DNA of 64,000 nucleotides, taken from CBDCUI01 sp965223115. Lineage in GTDB: Bacteria; Pseudomonadota; Gammaproteobacteria; UBA4575. A program made the position numbers and the translations under genes. Below the pieces are notes generated by a model. The model worked only from the letters and a program-made list of their open reading frames with translations. It was not told the origin of the DNA and made no database searches. Of this stretch, positions 1-9,198 are shown piece after piece (the first letter of the stretch is position 1; every line of letters starts with the position of its first letter). Location of the stretch: assembly GCA_965223115.1 (NCBI GenBank), contig OZ244982.1, forward strand, positions 2,294,001 to 2,358,000. Direction: 5' to 3'.

Positions 1-86
1 AGTTCAGCATCAGATAATGATTCAGCACCACATTTTAATAAACGCTCACGAGGCCGCTCTAAGGCTGGCCAATCAGAAATTGCCAT
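1..86 (-). CDS. radC: RadC family protein, 5' end only
   Basis: The first 28 codons of a leftward gene that runs off the window edge. The start ATG is at 86-84, and the N-terminus reads MAISDWPALERPRER, then LSDAEL, which matches the N-terminal RadC motif (DWP..ERPRE, then LSDAELLAI). RadC proteins are JAB/MPN-type metalloprotein-fold proteins historically tied to DNA repair; their molecular role is unsettled, and the metal-binding part lies outside the window. It is divergent from coaBC, the usual radC/coaBC arrangement of gammaproteobacteria. Confidence 0.9.
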   Translation of the reverse strand, partial: MAISDWPALERPRERLLKCGAESLSDAE

Positions 87-207
87 ACTTCGTCCCCAAA
101 ATAATTGACCTTATAGAATACTAGTCTAAAGACCAATGGTTATATACAGTTGGTAAATAGCGGTTAAAATTTAACCGTTCTAGTTTAAATTTGCTAGACT
201 TAGTCTT

Positions 208-1467
208 ATGTCTTTGAGTAATAAAAATATCTTACTAGGCGTTAGTGGCGGAATTGCCGCTTACAAAAGTGCGGAGTTGGTGCGTGAACTCATTCAGGCA
301 GGTAGCCATGTGCGTGTGGTAATGACACCATCGGCACGAGAATTTATTACCCCTCTCACTTTCCAGGCTTTATCAGGTAATCCTGTGGCTTATGATGAAT
401 TTAAAACAGCCGAGTCTGACCATGGCATGGATCACATTAATTTGGCACGTTGGGCCGACGCCATTTTGATTGCACCTGCCAGTGCCAATACCATTGCAAA
501 ACTTGCTCACGGACGTGCAGATGATTTACTCAGCACAATATGTCTTGCCACTAAGGCGCCTATCGCATTAGCACCTGCAATGAACCAAGCGATGTGGTCA
601 AATTCTGCAACACAAGATAACTGCGCACAATTAGAGAAACGTGGCGTAATTCTATTTGGGCCTGCCGCAGGAAAACAGGCTTGTGGAGAAACAGGTGAAG
701 GACGTATGTTTGAGCCGGGACAGTTAATGCTTTCCTTATCTAATTTGTTCAGCACAGGAGAATTAACCGGCCTTAATGTTTTGCTCACTGCTGGACCAAC
801 TAGGGAGTCTATAGACCCAGTACGTTACATAAGTAACCGTAGTTCAGGGCGTATGGGCTATGCCCTGGCTGAAGCTGCACGTGATGCTGGCGCCAATGTA
901 CAGTTAATTTCTGGACCTGTACGCATTGACACACCTGAAGACATTCATTGTATTGAGGTAACCACTGCACTGGAAATGCTAAGTACAGTAGAACAACATA
1001 TAGAGGAACAACATATATTTATCTGTTGTGCGGCTGTAGCTGATTATCGCCCGGTTGCAAAACAAACAGAAAAGATAAAAAAATTACATGATGACTTGTC
1101 TCTAAATTTAGTACGCAACCCTGACATTATTGCTGAAGTTACCAAACGTGATCATCGCCCTTATGTAGTCGGCTTTGCCGCCGAAACACGTGAGCTTGAA
1201 AAGTATGCACTACAAAAATTAAACAATAAGCGACTCGATATGATTGCGGGAAATAATGTCGCAGATCCACATATTGGCTTTGATAGCGAAGAAAATGCTC
1301 TCGAAGTCTACTGGCCAGGTGGGCATTGCTCGCTTGAGCGTGATAAAAAAACTAAAATTGCACGTAGACTAATAACATTAATTGCAGAACGCTATGCAAG
1401 CACACAAAAAAGAAGCAATGTCACAATCCTTAAAAACATCAAAGACAGAAGTCAAAATCCTCGATAA
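208..1467 (+). CDS. coaBC: CoaBC: phosphopantothenoylcysteine decarboxylase / phosphopantothenate-cysteine ligase
   Basis: Bifunctional coenzyme A biosynthesis enzyme (Dfp). The N-terminal CoaC flavoprotein domain (about 1-185) shows the active-site His76 in HINLARWAD, the PASANT motif at 90-95, PAMNQAMW at 123-130 and the substrate-lid Cys159 in ACGETGEGRM. The C-terminal CoaB ligase domain starts near 189 with TAGPTRE and the dimer motif YISNRSSGRMG. The length of 419 residues compares with about 406 in E. coli; the extra residues are a basic tail that overlaps the start of dut by 50 bases in another frame. First gene of a coaBC-dut-pmm-argB run. Confidence 0.97.
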   Translation: MSLSNKNILLGVSGGIAAYKSAELVRELIQAGSHVRVVMTPSAREFITPLTFQALSGNPVAYDEFKTAESDHGMDHINLARWADAILIAPASANTIAKLAHGRADDLLSTICLATKAPIALAPAMNQAMWSNSATQDNCAQLEKRGVILFGPAAGKQACGETGEGRMFEPGQLMLSLSNLFSTGELTGLNVLLTAGPTRESIDPVRYISNRSSGRMGYALAEAARDAGANVQLISGPVRIDTPEDIHCIEVTTALEMLSTVEQHIEEQHIFICCAAVADYRPVAKQTEKIKKLHDDLSLNLVRNPDIIAEVTKRDHRPYVVGFAAETRELEKYALQKLNNKRLDMIAGNNVADPHIGFDSEENALEVYWPGGHCSLERDKKTKIARRLITLIAERYASTQKRSNVTILKNIKDRSQNPR

Positions 1468-1891
1468 CAGAATCGGCAAAGAAATCCCTCTTCCTACTTA
1501 TGCAACCTCAGGATCTGCAGGAATGGATTTACGTGCCTGTCTAGAAAAAGACATACAAATAAAACCTGGTGAAACAGTTTTAGTCCCTACTGGAATCTCT
1601 ATTTATATTCAAGATCCTGGCTTAGCTGCCACAATATTGCCACGCTCGGGTTTAGGCCATAAACATGGCATCGTGCTCGGTAATTTAGTTGGATTAATTG
1701 ATTCTGATTACCAGGGTCCATTGATGGTATCGCTTTGGAACCGCGGTTCACAAATATTTAATATAAATGTTGGTGATCGTATTGCACAATTAGTGATTGT
1801 CCCCATCGTACAAACTGAATTTGAAATTGTAGAAGAATTTACTGAAACCGATCGCGGTGCAGGTGGCTTTGGCCATACCGGTACTGCATAA
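1418..1891 (+). CDS. dut: dUTP diphosphatase (dUTPase)
   Basis: Hydrolyses dUTP to dUMP and pyrophosphate, keeping uracil out of DNA and feeding thymidylate synthesis. All trimeric-dUTPase motifs are visible: AGMDLRA, PRSGLGHKHG, GLIDSDYQG, GDRIAQLV and the C-terminal P-loop-like arm DRGAGGFGHTG. I chose the ATG at 1418 (MSQSLKTSK, 157 residues, close to the family's about 151) rather than the in-frame ATG at 1382, which would add 12 residues lying within coaBC. The 50-base overlap with coaBC suggests translational coupling. Confidence 0.96.
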   Translation: MSQSLKTSKTEVKILDNRIGKEIPLPTYATSGSAGMDLRACLEKDIQIKPGETVLVPTGISIYIQDPGLAATILPRSGLGHKHGIVLGNLVGLIDSDYQGPLMVSLWNRGSQIFNINVGDRIAQLVIVPIVQTEFEIVEEFTETDRGAGGFGHTGTA

Positions 1892-1911
1892 CAAACTATT
1901 AATTTACTTTT

Positions 1912-3282
1912 ATGCATATAGATCAAAACATATTTCGCGCCTACGATATTCGTGGCATTGTAGAAACCGCTCTAACACCAGAAGTTGTAAAACTTATCGG
2001 CCAAGCTTTGGGGAGTCTTTACCCTCAAAGTCAAACTGTAGTCATTGGAAGAGACGGGCGCTTATCCAGTGCAACACTAGCGAATCAATTAAGCCAAGGA
2101 TTTCAAGCCAGTGGGCGTGATGTTGTGGACATTGGCGAAGTACCTACACCTGTTTTGTATTACGCAACTTATAAATTGAATACGGGAGCAGGTGTGATGG
2201 TAACGGGCAGCCACAATCCTCCGGAATATAATGGTTTAAAGATTGTTATGGATGGTAAGACCCTACATGGTGACGATATTCAAGCCGTCTACCAATGCAT
2301 AGTCGATAATAAATTAAATAACGCATCCGGAAGTTTTCGACAAGAAAATCTATTGCCAAACTATATTCAGCGCATTTGTGAAGATGTCTCGTTAGAACGC
2401 CCATTACATATCGGTGTGGATTGTGGTAATGGCGTGCCTGGTCCTGCAGCATTAGAATTATTTAAAAAACTTGGTTGTGAAGTCGAACCATTATTTTGTG
2501 ATATTGATGGTACTTTTCCAAATCACCACCCAAACCCCAGTGACCCAAAAAACCTTGAAGACTTAATCACGCTCGTAAAACAAAAAAACTTAGACTTAGG
2601 GCTTGCCTTTGACGGTGATGGTGATCGTGTAGGGGTAATTGATGATCAAGGCAAGGTGCTTTGGGCAGACCGTCAAATGATGTTGTATTCACGCGATGTG
2701 TTATCTAGAAATACCGGTGCAAAAATTATTTTTGATGTGAAGTCGACTAGAAATTTACAAACCGTTATCGAACAGGCTGGTGGCGAGCCGATTATGTGGA
2801 AAACCGGACATTCATTTATTAAAAATAAAATGGCCGAAACCGGAGCCTTATTAGCTGGTGAAATGAGTGGGCATATTTTCTTTAAAGAGCGTTGGTATGG
2901 TTTTGATGATGCCCTATATAGTGCGGCACGTTTGCTAGAGATTATTGCTAAACAGAATTTGTCCAGCAGTGAACTATTTTCTTCCTTGCCCAATGCAGTA
3001 AACACACCGGAATTAAACGTGCACTTTCAAGAAGATGGTGCACAACATAAATTCATGCAACAGTTTGCCAAACAAGTAAATCTGCCTGGAGCGGAGATTA
3101 CCACTATTGATGGTATCCGTGCTGACTATCCCTATGGTTGGGGTTTGGTACGAGCTTCTAATACAACTCCATCGTTAGTAATTAGATTTGAAGCGGAAAA
3201 CACTACACAAATTGAAGATATGCAAACCTCTTTTCGTGAACAAATGAAAAAAATAGATAGCGCCTTAGAACTTCCTTTTTAA
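1912..3282 (+). CDS. Phosphomannomutase/phosphoglucomutase (AlgC type)
   Basis: An alpha-D-phosphohexomutase interconverting the 6- and 1-phosphates of mannose or glucose for envelope polysaccharide precursors. The catalytic phosphoserine loop is TGSHNPPEYNG (Ser100), the Mg loop is DGDGDR at 234-239, the sugar-binding loop is GEMSGH at 316-321, and the C-terminal phosphate-binding loop contains RASNTTPSLVIRF. The length of 456 residues is typical. It lies 20 bases after dut and 7 bases before argB, so it is probably in their operon. The position after coaBC-dut matches algC/manB in pseudomonads, but the sequence alone does not settle the substrate. Confidence 0.94.
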   Translation: MHIDQNIFRAYDIRGIVETALTPEVVKLIGQALGSLYPQSQTVVIGRDGRLSSATLANQLSQGFQASGRDVVDIGEVPTPVLYYATYKLNTGAGVMVTGSHNPPEYNGLKIVMDGKTLHGDDIQAVYQCIVDNKLNNASGSFRQENLLPNYIQRICEDVSLERPLHIGVDCGNGVPGPAALELFKKLGCEVEPLFCDIDGTFPNHHPNPSDPKNLEDLITLVKQKNLDLGLAFDGDGDRVGVIDDQGKVLWADRQMMLYSRDVLSRNTGAKIIFDVKSTRNLQTVIEQAGGEPIMWKTGHSFIKNKMAETGALLAGEMSGHIFFKERWYGFDDALYSAARLLEIIAKQNLSSSELFSSLPNAVNTPELNVHFQEDGAQHKFMQQFAKQVNLPGAEITTIDGIRADYPYGWGLVRASNTTPSLVIRFEAENTTQIEDMQTSFREQMKKIDSALELPF

Positions 3283-3289
3283 AAACTTC

Positions 3290-4174
3290 ATGCAAAAACA
3301 AAATGCTGCGAACATTGCTAAGGTCTTAATTGAGGCCTTACCTTATATACAAAAATTTTCCGGCAAAACCGTTGTTATTAAATACGGCGGCAATGCCATG
3401 GTAGATGAAAATCTTAAAAGTAGTTTTGCCCGCGATATGGTTTTATTAAAGCTTGTAGGCATTAACCCTGTCATTGTGCATGGTGGAGGGCCACAAATTG
3501 GGAAACTACTGGAAAAGCTTGGGAAAAAGAGTGAATTTATTGATGGTATGCGTGTTACCGACAGCGAAACCATGGATGTCGTTGAAATGGTATTAGGTGG
3601 TTTGGTCAATAAGGAAATCGTACAGCTTATTAATCAACACGGTGGTCGTGCTATAGGAATAACAGGCAAAGATGGTGGTTTGATTCACGCAAAGAGACTT
3701 AAAATCACGCGAGCTACACCAGAGCTTGAAGTACCTGAAATTATAGATTTAGGGCATGTAGGAGAGGTAGTAGGTATTAATCCCGGCTTGCTTAATCATC
3801 TAAAAGAAGAGCGCTTTATTCCGATCATTGCACCAATCGGTATTGGTGAAGATGGTGAAGCATTAAATATTAATGCCGATTTTGTAGCCGGTAAAATTGC
3901 TGCTGTATTAGGTGCAGAAAAATTAATTCTGCTAACCAACACAGCAGGAGTAAAAAAAGATGGGCAATTACTTACTGGGCTTAAGCATCAAGAAATTGAA
4001 GAACTTATATCCAGTGGTGTAATTGAAGGCGGTATGTTGCCCAAAGTGAATTGTGCCTGGGATGCAATATCGTCTGGAGTTAAAACAGCTCACATCATTG
4101 ATGGCCGTGTACAACACGCCGTTTTATTAGAGCTATTTACTGACCAAGGCGTGGGAACTTTATTGTGCGGCTAG
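3290..4174 (+). CDS. argB: N-acetylglutamate kinase
   Basis: Second step of arginine biosynthesis: phosphorylates N-acetyl-L-glutamate. It shows the amino-acid-kinase glycine-rich loops KYGGNAM (about 34) and VHGGGPQIG (about 64), the helix GGMLPKV, and length 294, typical of the hexameric arginine-feedback form with its N-terminal extension. It starts 7 bases after the mutase stop codon. Its last 15 bases overlap the convergent DUF4124 gene on the other strand. Confidence 0.97.
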   Translation: MQKQNAANIAKVLIEALPYIQKFSGKTVVIKYGGNAMVDENLKSSFARDMVLLKLVGINPVIVHGGGPQIGKLLEKLGKKSEFIDGMRVTDSETMDVVEMVLGGLVNKEIVQLINQHGGRAIGITGKDGGLIHAKRLKITRATPELEVPEIIDLGHVGEVVGINPGLLNHLKEERFIPIIAPIGIGEDGEALNINADFVAGKIAAVLGAEKLILLTNTAGVKKDGQLLTGLKHQEIEELISSGVIEGGMLPKVNCAWDAISSGVKTAHIIDGRVQHAVLLELFTDQGVGTLLCG

Positions 4175-4798
4175 GCCGGGTTCTTTAAGTTCTATATAAC
4201 GATTAATCTCTCCTGAGAATCGTTTTTTGATAGTAAGCTTTTCTCTCTCTTTAATTTCAAGAATACGCTCTACATTTGCTAGCTGGCTCTTATAGTGTTC
4301 GCGACTCTTTTTTAACCATTCAGGTGTTCCCGTTCCATTTTCTTTTAGACGTTGTTCAGAGGCATCGAGGTCTTGCAACTTTTTAATAAATTTCTTTTTC
4401 CTTAATTTGGTAATCTCTATAGCAGAATCGACTGTGGCAAGACGCTCGTCCCGAACGAGTTCGATATCATCAACTGATAAATACATGGCTAGTAAAGTGC
4501 GATCTCTATGTTCGGCTACTTGTTGTTGCTTACGCTTTTCCTCTTCTATTTTTGCCAGACGTGCTTCTTCTTTTAATTCAGCATCTGTCTTTGGTGCTGA
4601 TATAGTCTTAACGGTTCGACCATATTCATTGATAACGTCTTGTTCACGCTGTGATTGCTGAGGAGGCAGACTATCGCTATAGTGAATAGTGCCTTCATCA
4701 TCTACCCAACGATAAAACTCTGCTTGAACAGAGTTCATAGTGACAGTGGCAGTTACTAAAAAGGCAAAAAATTTAGTCATTAATCGCTGTGGAAACAT
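4160..4798 (-). CDS. DUF4124-domain exported protein
   Basis: A protein of 212 residues with an N-terminal signal peptide ending near SVQA|EFYRWVDDEG. The DUF4124 core follows at once (FYRWVDDEGTIHYSD). The rest is a long charged helical stretch, probably coiled coil (about 75-205). Function unknown; the family is common in gammaproteobacterial envelopes. A second in-frame ATG at 4780 gives a more typical signal peptide (MTKFFAFLV...), and neither start has a strong ribosome-binding site. Tail-to-tail overlap of 15 bases with argB. Confidence 0.8.
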   Translation of the reverse strand: MFPQRLMTKFFAFLVTATVTMNSVQAEFYRWVDDEGTIHYSDSLPPQQSQREQDVINEYGRTVKTISAPKTDAELKEEARLAKIEEEKRKQQQVAEHRDRTLLAMYLSVDDIELVRDERLATVDSAIEITKLRKKKFIKKLQDLDASEQRLKENGTGTPEWLKKSREHYKSQLANVERILEIKEREKLTIKKRFSGEINRYIELKEPGLAAQ

Positions 4799-4937
4799 AT
4801 ATCTTTACAACAAACCTAAGACGAACAATTTTACTCCTAAATAACATTGACTCAGAGTGTAAGCGAACAATTTAATCGCCAAACTGGGTTCACTCGTCAA
4901 ATAGACGCATATAGGCTATAGCTATAAGGCATCATTA

Positions 4938-4964
4938 TATAACCATATTATTTAAATGGTTATA
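4938..4964. other. Inverted repeat at the pyrE 3' end
   Basis: Perfect 9-base arms TATAACCAT (4938-4946) and ATGGTTATA (4956-4964) around a 9-base loop, overlapping the last codon and stop of pyrE. On the minus strand no T-run follows the stem, so it is at best a weak transcription end or mRNA-stabilising hairpin. Confidence 0.35.
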
Positions 4965-5604
4965 CAGATTTATATTTTCCCAAGTAATTTTTAAGCTCAC
5001 TTAACTCTTTTGTGTATACCTGCTTGGACTCAGCATAGCCTATAAGTTCCGTCACACTGGCAACGCTGATCACTTTCATCTTAAATTCCTGCTCCACCTC
5101 AGCTACAGCAGAAATATTTTTATCCTTACCCTGTTCTTGGCGATCAAAAGCAATCACAACACCAGCAGCCTGAGCTTGTGATTGGCTTATAATCTGCATA
5201 GCTTCATGGACTGCTGTTCCTGCCGTAATAACATCATCAATGATGAGCACTTTGCCTTGTAAAGGTGCTCCAACAATTTGCCCCCCGTCACCATATCTTT
5301 TTATTTCTTTACGATTAAATGCATATGGGAAGTTTTGTCCATGATCACGTGATAAAGCCACTGCAACACAAGCAACAAGTGGAATACCTTTATAGGCTGG
5401 CCCAAATAACATATCGAAGTCTAGCTTCGCATCTACTATGGCTTGCGCATAAAATCCACTTAGAACATCTAGGGACTTGCCATCATTAAACCTCCCTGCA
5501 TTAAAAAAATATGGGCTTACTCGGCCAGACTTAAGTGTAAACTCACCAAATTGCAGTACACCTTGTTCTATAGCAAACTGAATAAACTTCGAACTATTTT
5601 TCAT
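4960..5604 (-). CDS. pyrE: Orotate phosphoribosyltransferase
   Basis: Fifth step of pyrimidine synthesis: orotate plus PRPP gives OMP. The PRPP-binding signature VLIIDDVITAGTAVHEAM lies near residues 119-136, and the N-terminal strand motif FGEFTLKSGRVSPYFFNAG is typical. At 214 residues it matches E. coli PyrE. It is divergent from the exonuclease III-family gene at 5678, with 73 bases for both promoters. The same divergent arrangement is found at pyrE/crc in Pseudomonas. Confidence 0.97.
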   Translation of the reverse strand: MKNSSKFIQFAIEQGVLQFGEFTLKSGRVSPYFFNAGRFNDGKSLDVLSGFYAQAIVDAKLDFDMLFGPAYKGIPLVACVAVALSRDHGQNFPYAFNRKEIKRYGDGGQIVGAPLQGKVLIIDDVITAGTAVHEAMQIISQSQAQAAGVVIAFDRQEQGKDKNISAVAEVEQEFKMKVISVASVTELIGYAESKQVYTKELSELKNYLGKYKSV

Positions 5605-5677
5605 ATAGATATTTTTATAGCTTGATCTTTGCTAGTGTACTAAAAACCAACCTCAATTGGACTAAGCTCTTTTATAT

Positions 5678-6454
5678 ATGCGTGTAATCACTATTAATGC
5701 AAACGGTATACGCGCAGCGGCGCGCAAAGGTTTTTTTGCTTGGCTAGAAAAACAAAAGGCCGATGTAGTATGTGTGCAAGAAACCAAAGCACAGATTCAT
5801 CAGCTAGAAGGTGACTCGATATATTTTCCAAAAAATTATCACTGTTACTACGTAGATGCAGTAAAAAAAGGTTACAGTGGTGTTGCCATTTATAGTAAAC
5901 ATAAGCCTCAAAGAGTTGTTCGTGCTTATGGTGATGATGAATTTGATAGCGAAGGTCGCTATCTGGAAGTTCAATTTGGTAATCTCGCAATCATTTCTCT
6001 TTACGCACCCTCAGGCTCATCAAGCGAAAAACGTCAGCAAGCAAAATTTCGCTTTATGGAAAGTTTTATGCAGCATCTAAAAAAACTAAAACGGCGACGT
6101 AAAGATTATATTATTTGTGGTGATTGGAATATTGCACATAAGAAAATCGATTTAAAAAATTGGCGTGGCAATATGAAAAACTCCGGCTTTCTGCCTGAAG
6201 AACGTGCTTGGTTAGATACTTTGTTTAATGAAATTGGCTATATCGATATTTTCCGCGAACTCAATCAACAAGAAGACCAATACACTTGGTGGTCAAATCG
6301 CGGTCAAGCTTGGGCTAAAAATGTAGGTTGGCGTATTGATTATCACATTGCTACACCAAAGCTTAAAAATACTGCGACTAAAGAAAGTATATATAAAAAC
6401 GAACGCTTTTCTGATCATGCTCCACTTACTATAAACTATGACTTAAAAATTTGA
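5678..6454 (+). CDS. Exonuclease III-family DNA repair enzyme (Crc-position paralogue)
   Basis: Endonuclease/exonuclease/phosphatase-fold protein of 258 residues. The catalytic set of ExoIII/APE enzymes is intact: N7 in NANG, E35 in CVQETKA, D149 and N151 in CGDWNIAH, and D246-H247 in SDHAP. It sits divergently next to pyrE, exactly where Pseudomonas has crc, and resembles Crc in motifs such as KNWR. Pseudomonas Crc, however, has lost these active-site residues. I infer an active AP endonuclease/3'-exonuclease, or a Crc ancestor-type protein, not a dead translational regulator. A second ExoIII is encoded at 10133. The stop codon overlaps the ampG start. Confidence 0.88.
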   Translation: MRVITINANGIRAAARKGFFAWLEKQKADVVCVQETKAQIHQLEGDSIYFPKNYHCYYVDAVKKGYSGVAIYSKHKPQRVVRAYGDDEFDSEGRYLEVQFGNLAIISLYAPSGSSSEKRQQAKFRFMESFMQHLKKLKRRRKDYIICGDWNIAHKKIDLKNWRGNMKNSGFLPEERAWLDTLFNEIGYIDIFRELNQQEDQYTWWSNRGQAWAKNVGWRIDYHIATPKLKNTATKESIYKNERFSDHAPLTINYDLKI

Positions 6455-7830
6455 ACTCGGGAAAAAGTAACATCACTTGGTTAGATGCTTTGAAGGTTTA
6501 TAAAGAACCTAAGGTTATCGCCATGTTGTTCCTAGGCTTTTCAGCCGGATTACCTTTATTTCTAGTTTTTGGAACGCTCTCAATATGGTTACGCCGAGAA
6601 GGTATCGATAGAAGCACCATTGGTTTCGTCTCATGGGTTACACTTTTATATGGCTTAAAGTTTCTGTGGGCACCTTTAGTGGATCGTTTACCTTTACCTT
6701 TGTTAACAAACTGGCTAGGGCAAAGAAGAGCATGGATGCTGCTAGCACAATTGGGTGTACTACTTGGCTTATGGTGGATGGCAGACACAAACCCAGAATT
6801 ACAACTAAATACTTTAGTCATTGCCGCATTACTAGTCGCTTTTTCTTCGGCCACTCAAGACATCAGTATCGATGCATGGCGTATTGAAGCAGTACCAGTA
6901 GATCAACAGGGTGCCATGGCAGGCACATACCAGCTCGGCTATCGACTGGGTCTTATATTGGCAGGTGGTGGCGCCACTATTATTGCTGGCAGTTTTTCTT
7001 GGAACCTTGCTTACTTTGTAATGGGTTGTGCCATGTTAGTTGGGCTCATTACAACGTTACTAATTTCAGAGCCTAAACGAAAAATTGACCAACAAACGTG
7101 GCAACAAGAAGGGCGTGTTGTTCAGTTTCTAGATAATTCTTCTCATTTACCCAAACGTCTGCGTTTTATCATTGCTTGGTTTATAGGTGCTGTTGTTTGT
7201 CCGTTTATAGATTTTTTCACTCGCAATGGCACTATGGCTCTTATCATTTTGCTCTTCATCGGTTTGTTTCGAATCAGCGACATCACGATGGGCGTAATGG
7301 CAGGCCCACTTTATGTAGATATGGGTTTTACAGATACACAAATTGGTTGGGTATCAAAGACCTTTGGTATCGCGGTAACTATCTTTGGCGCATTACTTGG
7401 TGGGGTATTAGTTATGCGCTTTGGAGTGATGTGCATGTTAGTGGTTTCAGCCATATTGGTGGTAATCACAAATATAATTTTTGCATGGCTAGCCACACAA
7501 GGCCCAGAAATTATTTTACTCGCTATGGTGATTACAGCAGATAATTTAAGTGGCGGTATCGCCGGATCTGCATTTATTGCTTATTTATCCAGCTTGACCA
7601 ATCGCGCTTATACTGCCACACAATATGCTTTATTCAGTTCGTTAATGCTCTTACCGGCAAAGTTTATGGGGGGCTTCTCAGGTAAAATTGTCGACAACTA
7701 TGGTTACGTACAATTTTTTATTTATGCAGGGCTTTTAGGCATACCTTCTATTTTAATTGCACTTTTTTTATGGCGAAAATACAGTCGCAAACATGAAACA
7801 AATATTCTTCCTGAAAGTCAAACTAATTAA
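6451..7830 (+). CDS. ampG: AmpG-type muropeptide permease (MFS)
   Basis: Major-facilitator transporter of 459 residues with about 12-14 hydrophobic segments. AmpG proteins import anhydro-muropeptides for cell-wall recycling. Visible family features include the N-terminal region FLGFSAGLPLFLVFGTLS followed by WLRREGI, the segment SSATQDISIDAWRIE, and a later GGIAGSAFIAYLSSLTN motif. The TTG start at 6451 overlaps the stop of the preceding gene by four bases (TTGA), implying coupled translation; the next in-frame ATG would cut into the first membrane segment. Confidence 0.9.
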   Translation: MNSGKSNITWLDALKVYKEPKVIAMLFLGFSAGLPLFLVFGTLSIWLRREGIDRSTIGFVSWVTLLYGLKFLWAPLVDRLPLPLLTNWLGQRRAWMLLAQLGVLLGLWWMADTNPELQLNTLVIAALLVAFSSATQDISIDAWRIEAVPVDQQGAMAGTYQLGYRLGLILAGGGATIIAGSFSWNLAYFVMGCAMLVGLITTLLISEPKRKIDQQTWQQEGRVVQFLDNSSHLPKRLRFIIAWFIGAVVCPFIDFFTRNGTMALIILLFIGLFRISDITMGVMAGPLYVDMGFTDTQIGWVSKTFGIAVTIFGALLGGVLVMRFGVMCMLVVSAILVVITNIIFAWLATQGPEIILLAMVITADNLSGGIAGSAFIAYLSSLTNRAYTATQYALFSSLMLLPAKFMGGFSGKIVDNYGYVQFFIYAGLLGIPSILIALFLWRKYSRKHETNILPESQTN

Positions 7831-7851
7831 TATCCTGTGAGAAAATTCATA

Positions 7852-8583
7852 ATGAAATTTAAAAATTTAATTGTTGCAAGTGCAACATGTTTATATTTGG
7901 GTACTCTACAAGCAGGTTGGCTAGACAAAGCCAAAGATTTTTTGGAAGAATCAGGTATAACTTCTACTACAACAGATAGCTTAACAAATAGTGAAATCAC
8001 TTCAGGTTTAAAAGAAGCATTACGTGTTGGGTCTGATTTAGTAGTAAATCAATTAGGTACAACGGATGGTTTCAATAAGGATCCTAATATACATATTCCC
8101 CTGCCAAATAACTTACAGAAAGTGCAATCTACATTAGATAAAGTAGGTATGAGCAGTATGTTGGATGATTTAGAAACACGCTTAAATCGTGCTGCAGAAA
8201 TAGCTACACCTAAAGCCAAGCAATTATTCTTAAATGCTATTTCAACAATGACATTAGATGATGCACGTGAAATTCTTGGTGGTGCTAATGATGCTGCAAC
8301 ACGTTATTTTCAAACCAAAATGACACCAGACTTAGTTAAAGAATTCACTCCTATAGTCAACGATAGCTTATCCGAAGCAGGAGCGATAAAAAATTATGAT
8401 AATGTAATGGGGCAGTATAAAAAACTGCCTTTGGTTCCAGATGTGCAAGCAGATTTAAGCAGCTATGTCGTTGAAAAAGGTATGGATGGAATTTTTCATT
8501 ATTTAGCGATTGAAGAAGCTAAGATTAGAACAGATCCTGTTGCAAGAACTACAGACTTACTAAAAAAAGTCTTCGCAAAATAA
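7852..8583 (+). CDS. DUF4197 family exported protein
   Basis: A 243-residue protein from the ATG at 7852. An upstream GTG at 7837 would add MRKFI, but the GAGAAA just before 7852 is the better ribosome-binding site. The signal peptide ends near GTLQA|GWLDKAKDFLE. The mature part is helical and matches DUF4197 in composition and motifs (TLDDAREILGG, AATRYFQ, LDGIFHYLAIEE-like). Function unknown. It follows ampG by about 20 bases and is convergent with the L,D-transpeptidase gene. Confidence 0.82.
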   Translation: MKFKNLIVASATCLYLGTLQAGWLDKAKDFLEESGITSTTTDSLTNSEITSGLKEALRVGSDLVVNQLGTTDGFNKDPNIHIPLPNNLQKVQSTLDKVGMSSMLDDLETRLNRAAEIATPKAKQLFLNAISTMTLDDAREILGGANDAATRYFQTKMTPDLVKEFTPIVNDSLSEAGAIKNYDNVMGQYKKLPLVPDVQADLSSYVVEKGMDGIFHYLAIEEAKIRTDPVARTTDLLKKVFAK

Positions 8584-8588
8584 CTGTC

Positions 8589-9149
8589 TTAAGGAACAAT
8601 TTCAATTGGTGTGCCATCATCCACAGCATTCCATATCTCTAACATTTCATGATCTTGTACAGCAATACAGCCTTCCGTCCAATCATCTTCTTTAAATAAT
8701 AGCTTGGTTCTTTCCACCCAATTACTTGGCTGACCATGAATCATGATGGCACCACCTGGAGAATCACCACGTTCTCGTGCGCCTCGATTGTCACTGTAGT
8801 TTGGGTAAGAGATATGGATAGAACGAAAAAATTTACTATTTGGATTACGCCAATCCAATGTATAAATTCCTTCAGGAGTTCGAGAGTCACCAGAACGCTG
8901 TTTATGGCCATCTGGTTGTTTGCCTAGTGCAATACGATAGGTTTTGAGTATTTCACTGCCGCGATATAAATAAAGTTTGCGTTCCGCTTTTTTTACTACA
9001 ACGTAATCCGCTTTAGCTATTGTCTTAGTCTCTGTACCTGCAACGACATGGCTAGCAAAAAATATGGCCATATTAAGTACCACAATTATCAAAATTAAAG
9101 TTTTAAATTTATACAATCTATTCACGAAAACACACCCATACCATAACAA
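8589..9149 (-). CDS. L,D-transpeptidase (YkuD domain)
   Basis: A periplasmic cell-wall enzyme of 186 residues with one N-terminal membrane or signal segment (about 15-37). The YkuD catalytic site is visible: His138 in MIHGQPSNW and the nucleophile Cys161 in TEGCIAV, with the family's typical spacing. Substrate-groove residues such as RTPEGIY precede it. It probably forms 3-3 peptidoglycan cross-links, anchors a lipoprotein or amidates the wall; which one cannot be read from the sequence. A GTG eight residues in could also serve as start. Confidence 0.9.
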   Translation of the reverse strand: MLWYGCVFVNRLYKFKTLILIIVVLNMAIFFASHVVAGTETKTIAKADYVVVKKAERKLYLYRGSEILKTYRIALGKQPDGHKQRSGDSRTPEGIYTLDWRNPNSKFFRSIHISYPNYSDNRGARERGDSPGGAIMIHGQPSNWVERTKLLFKEDDWTEGCIAVQDHEMLEIWNAVDDGTPIEIVP

Positions 9150-9198
9150 TATATAATTTACATAGAGTATGGTTTTTTGACTAACCTGATTATTAATT

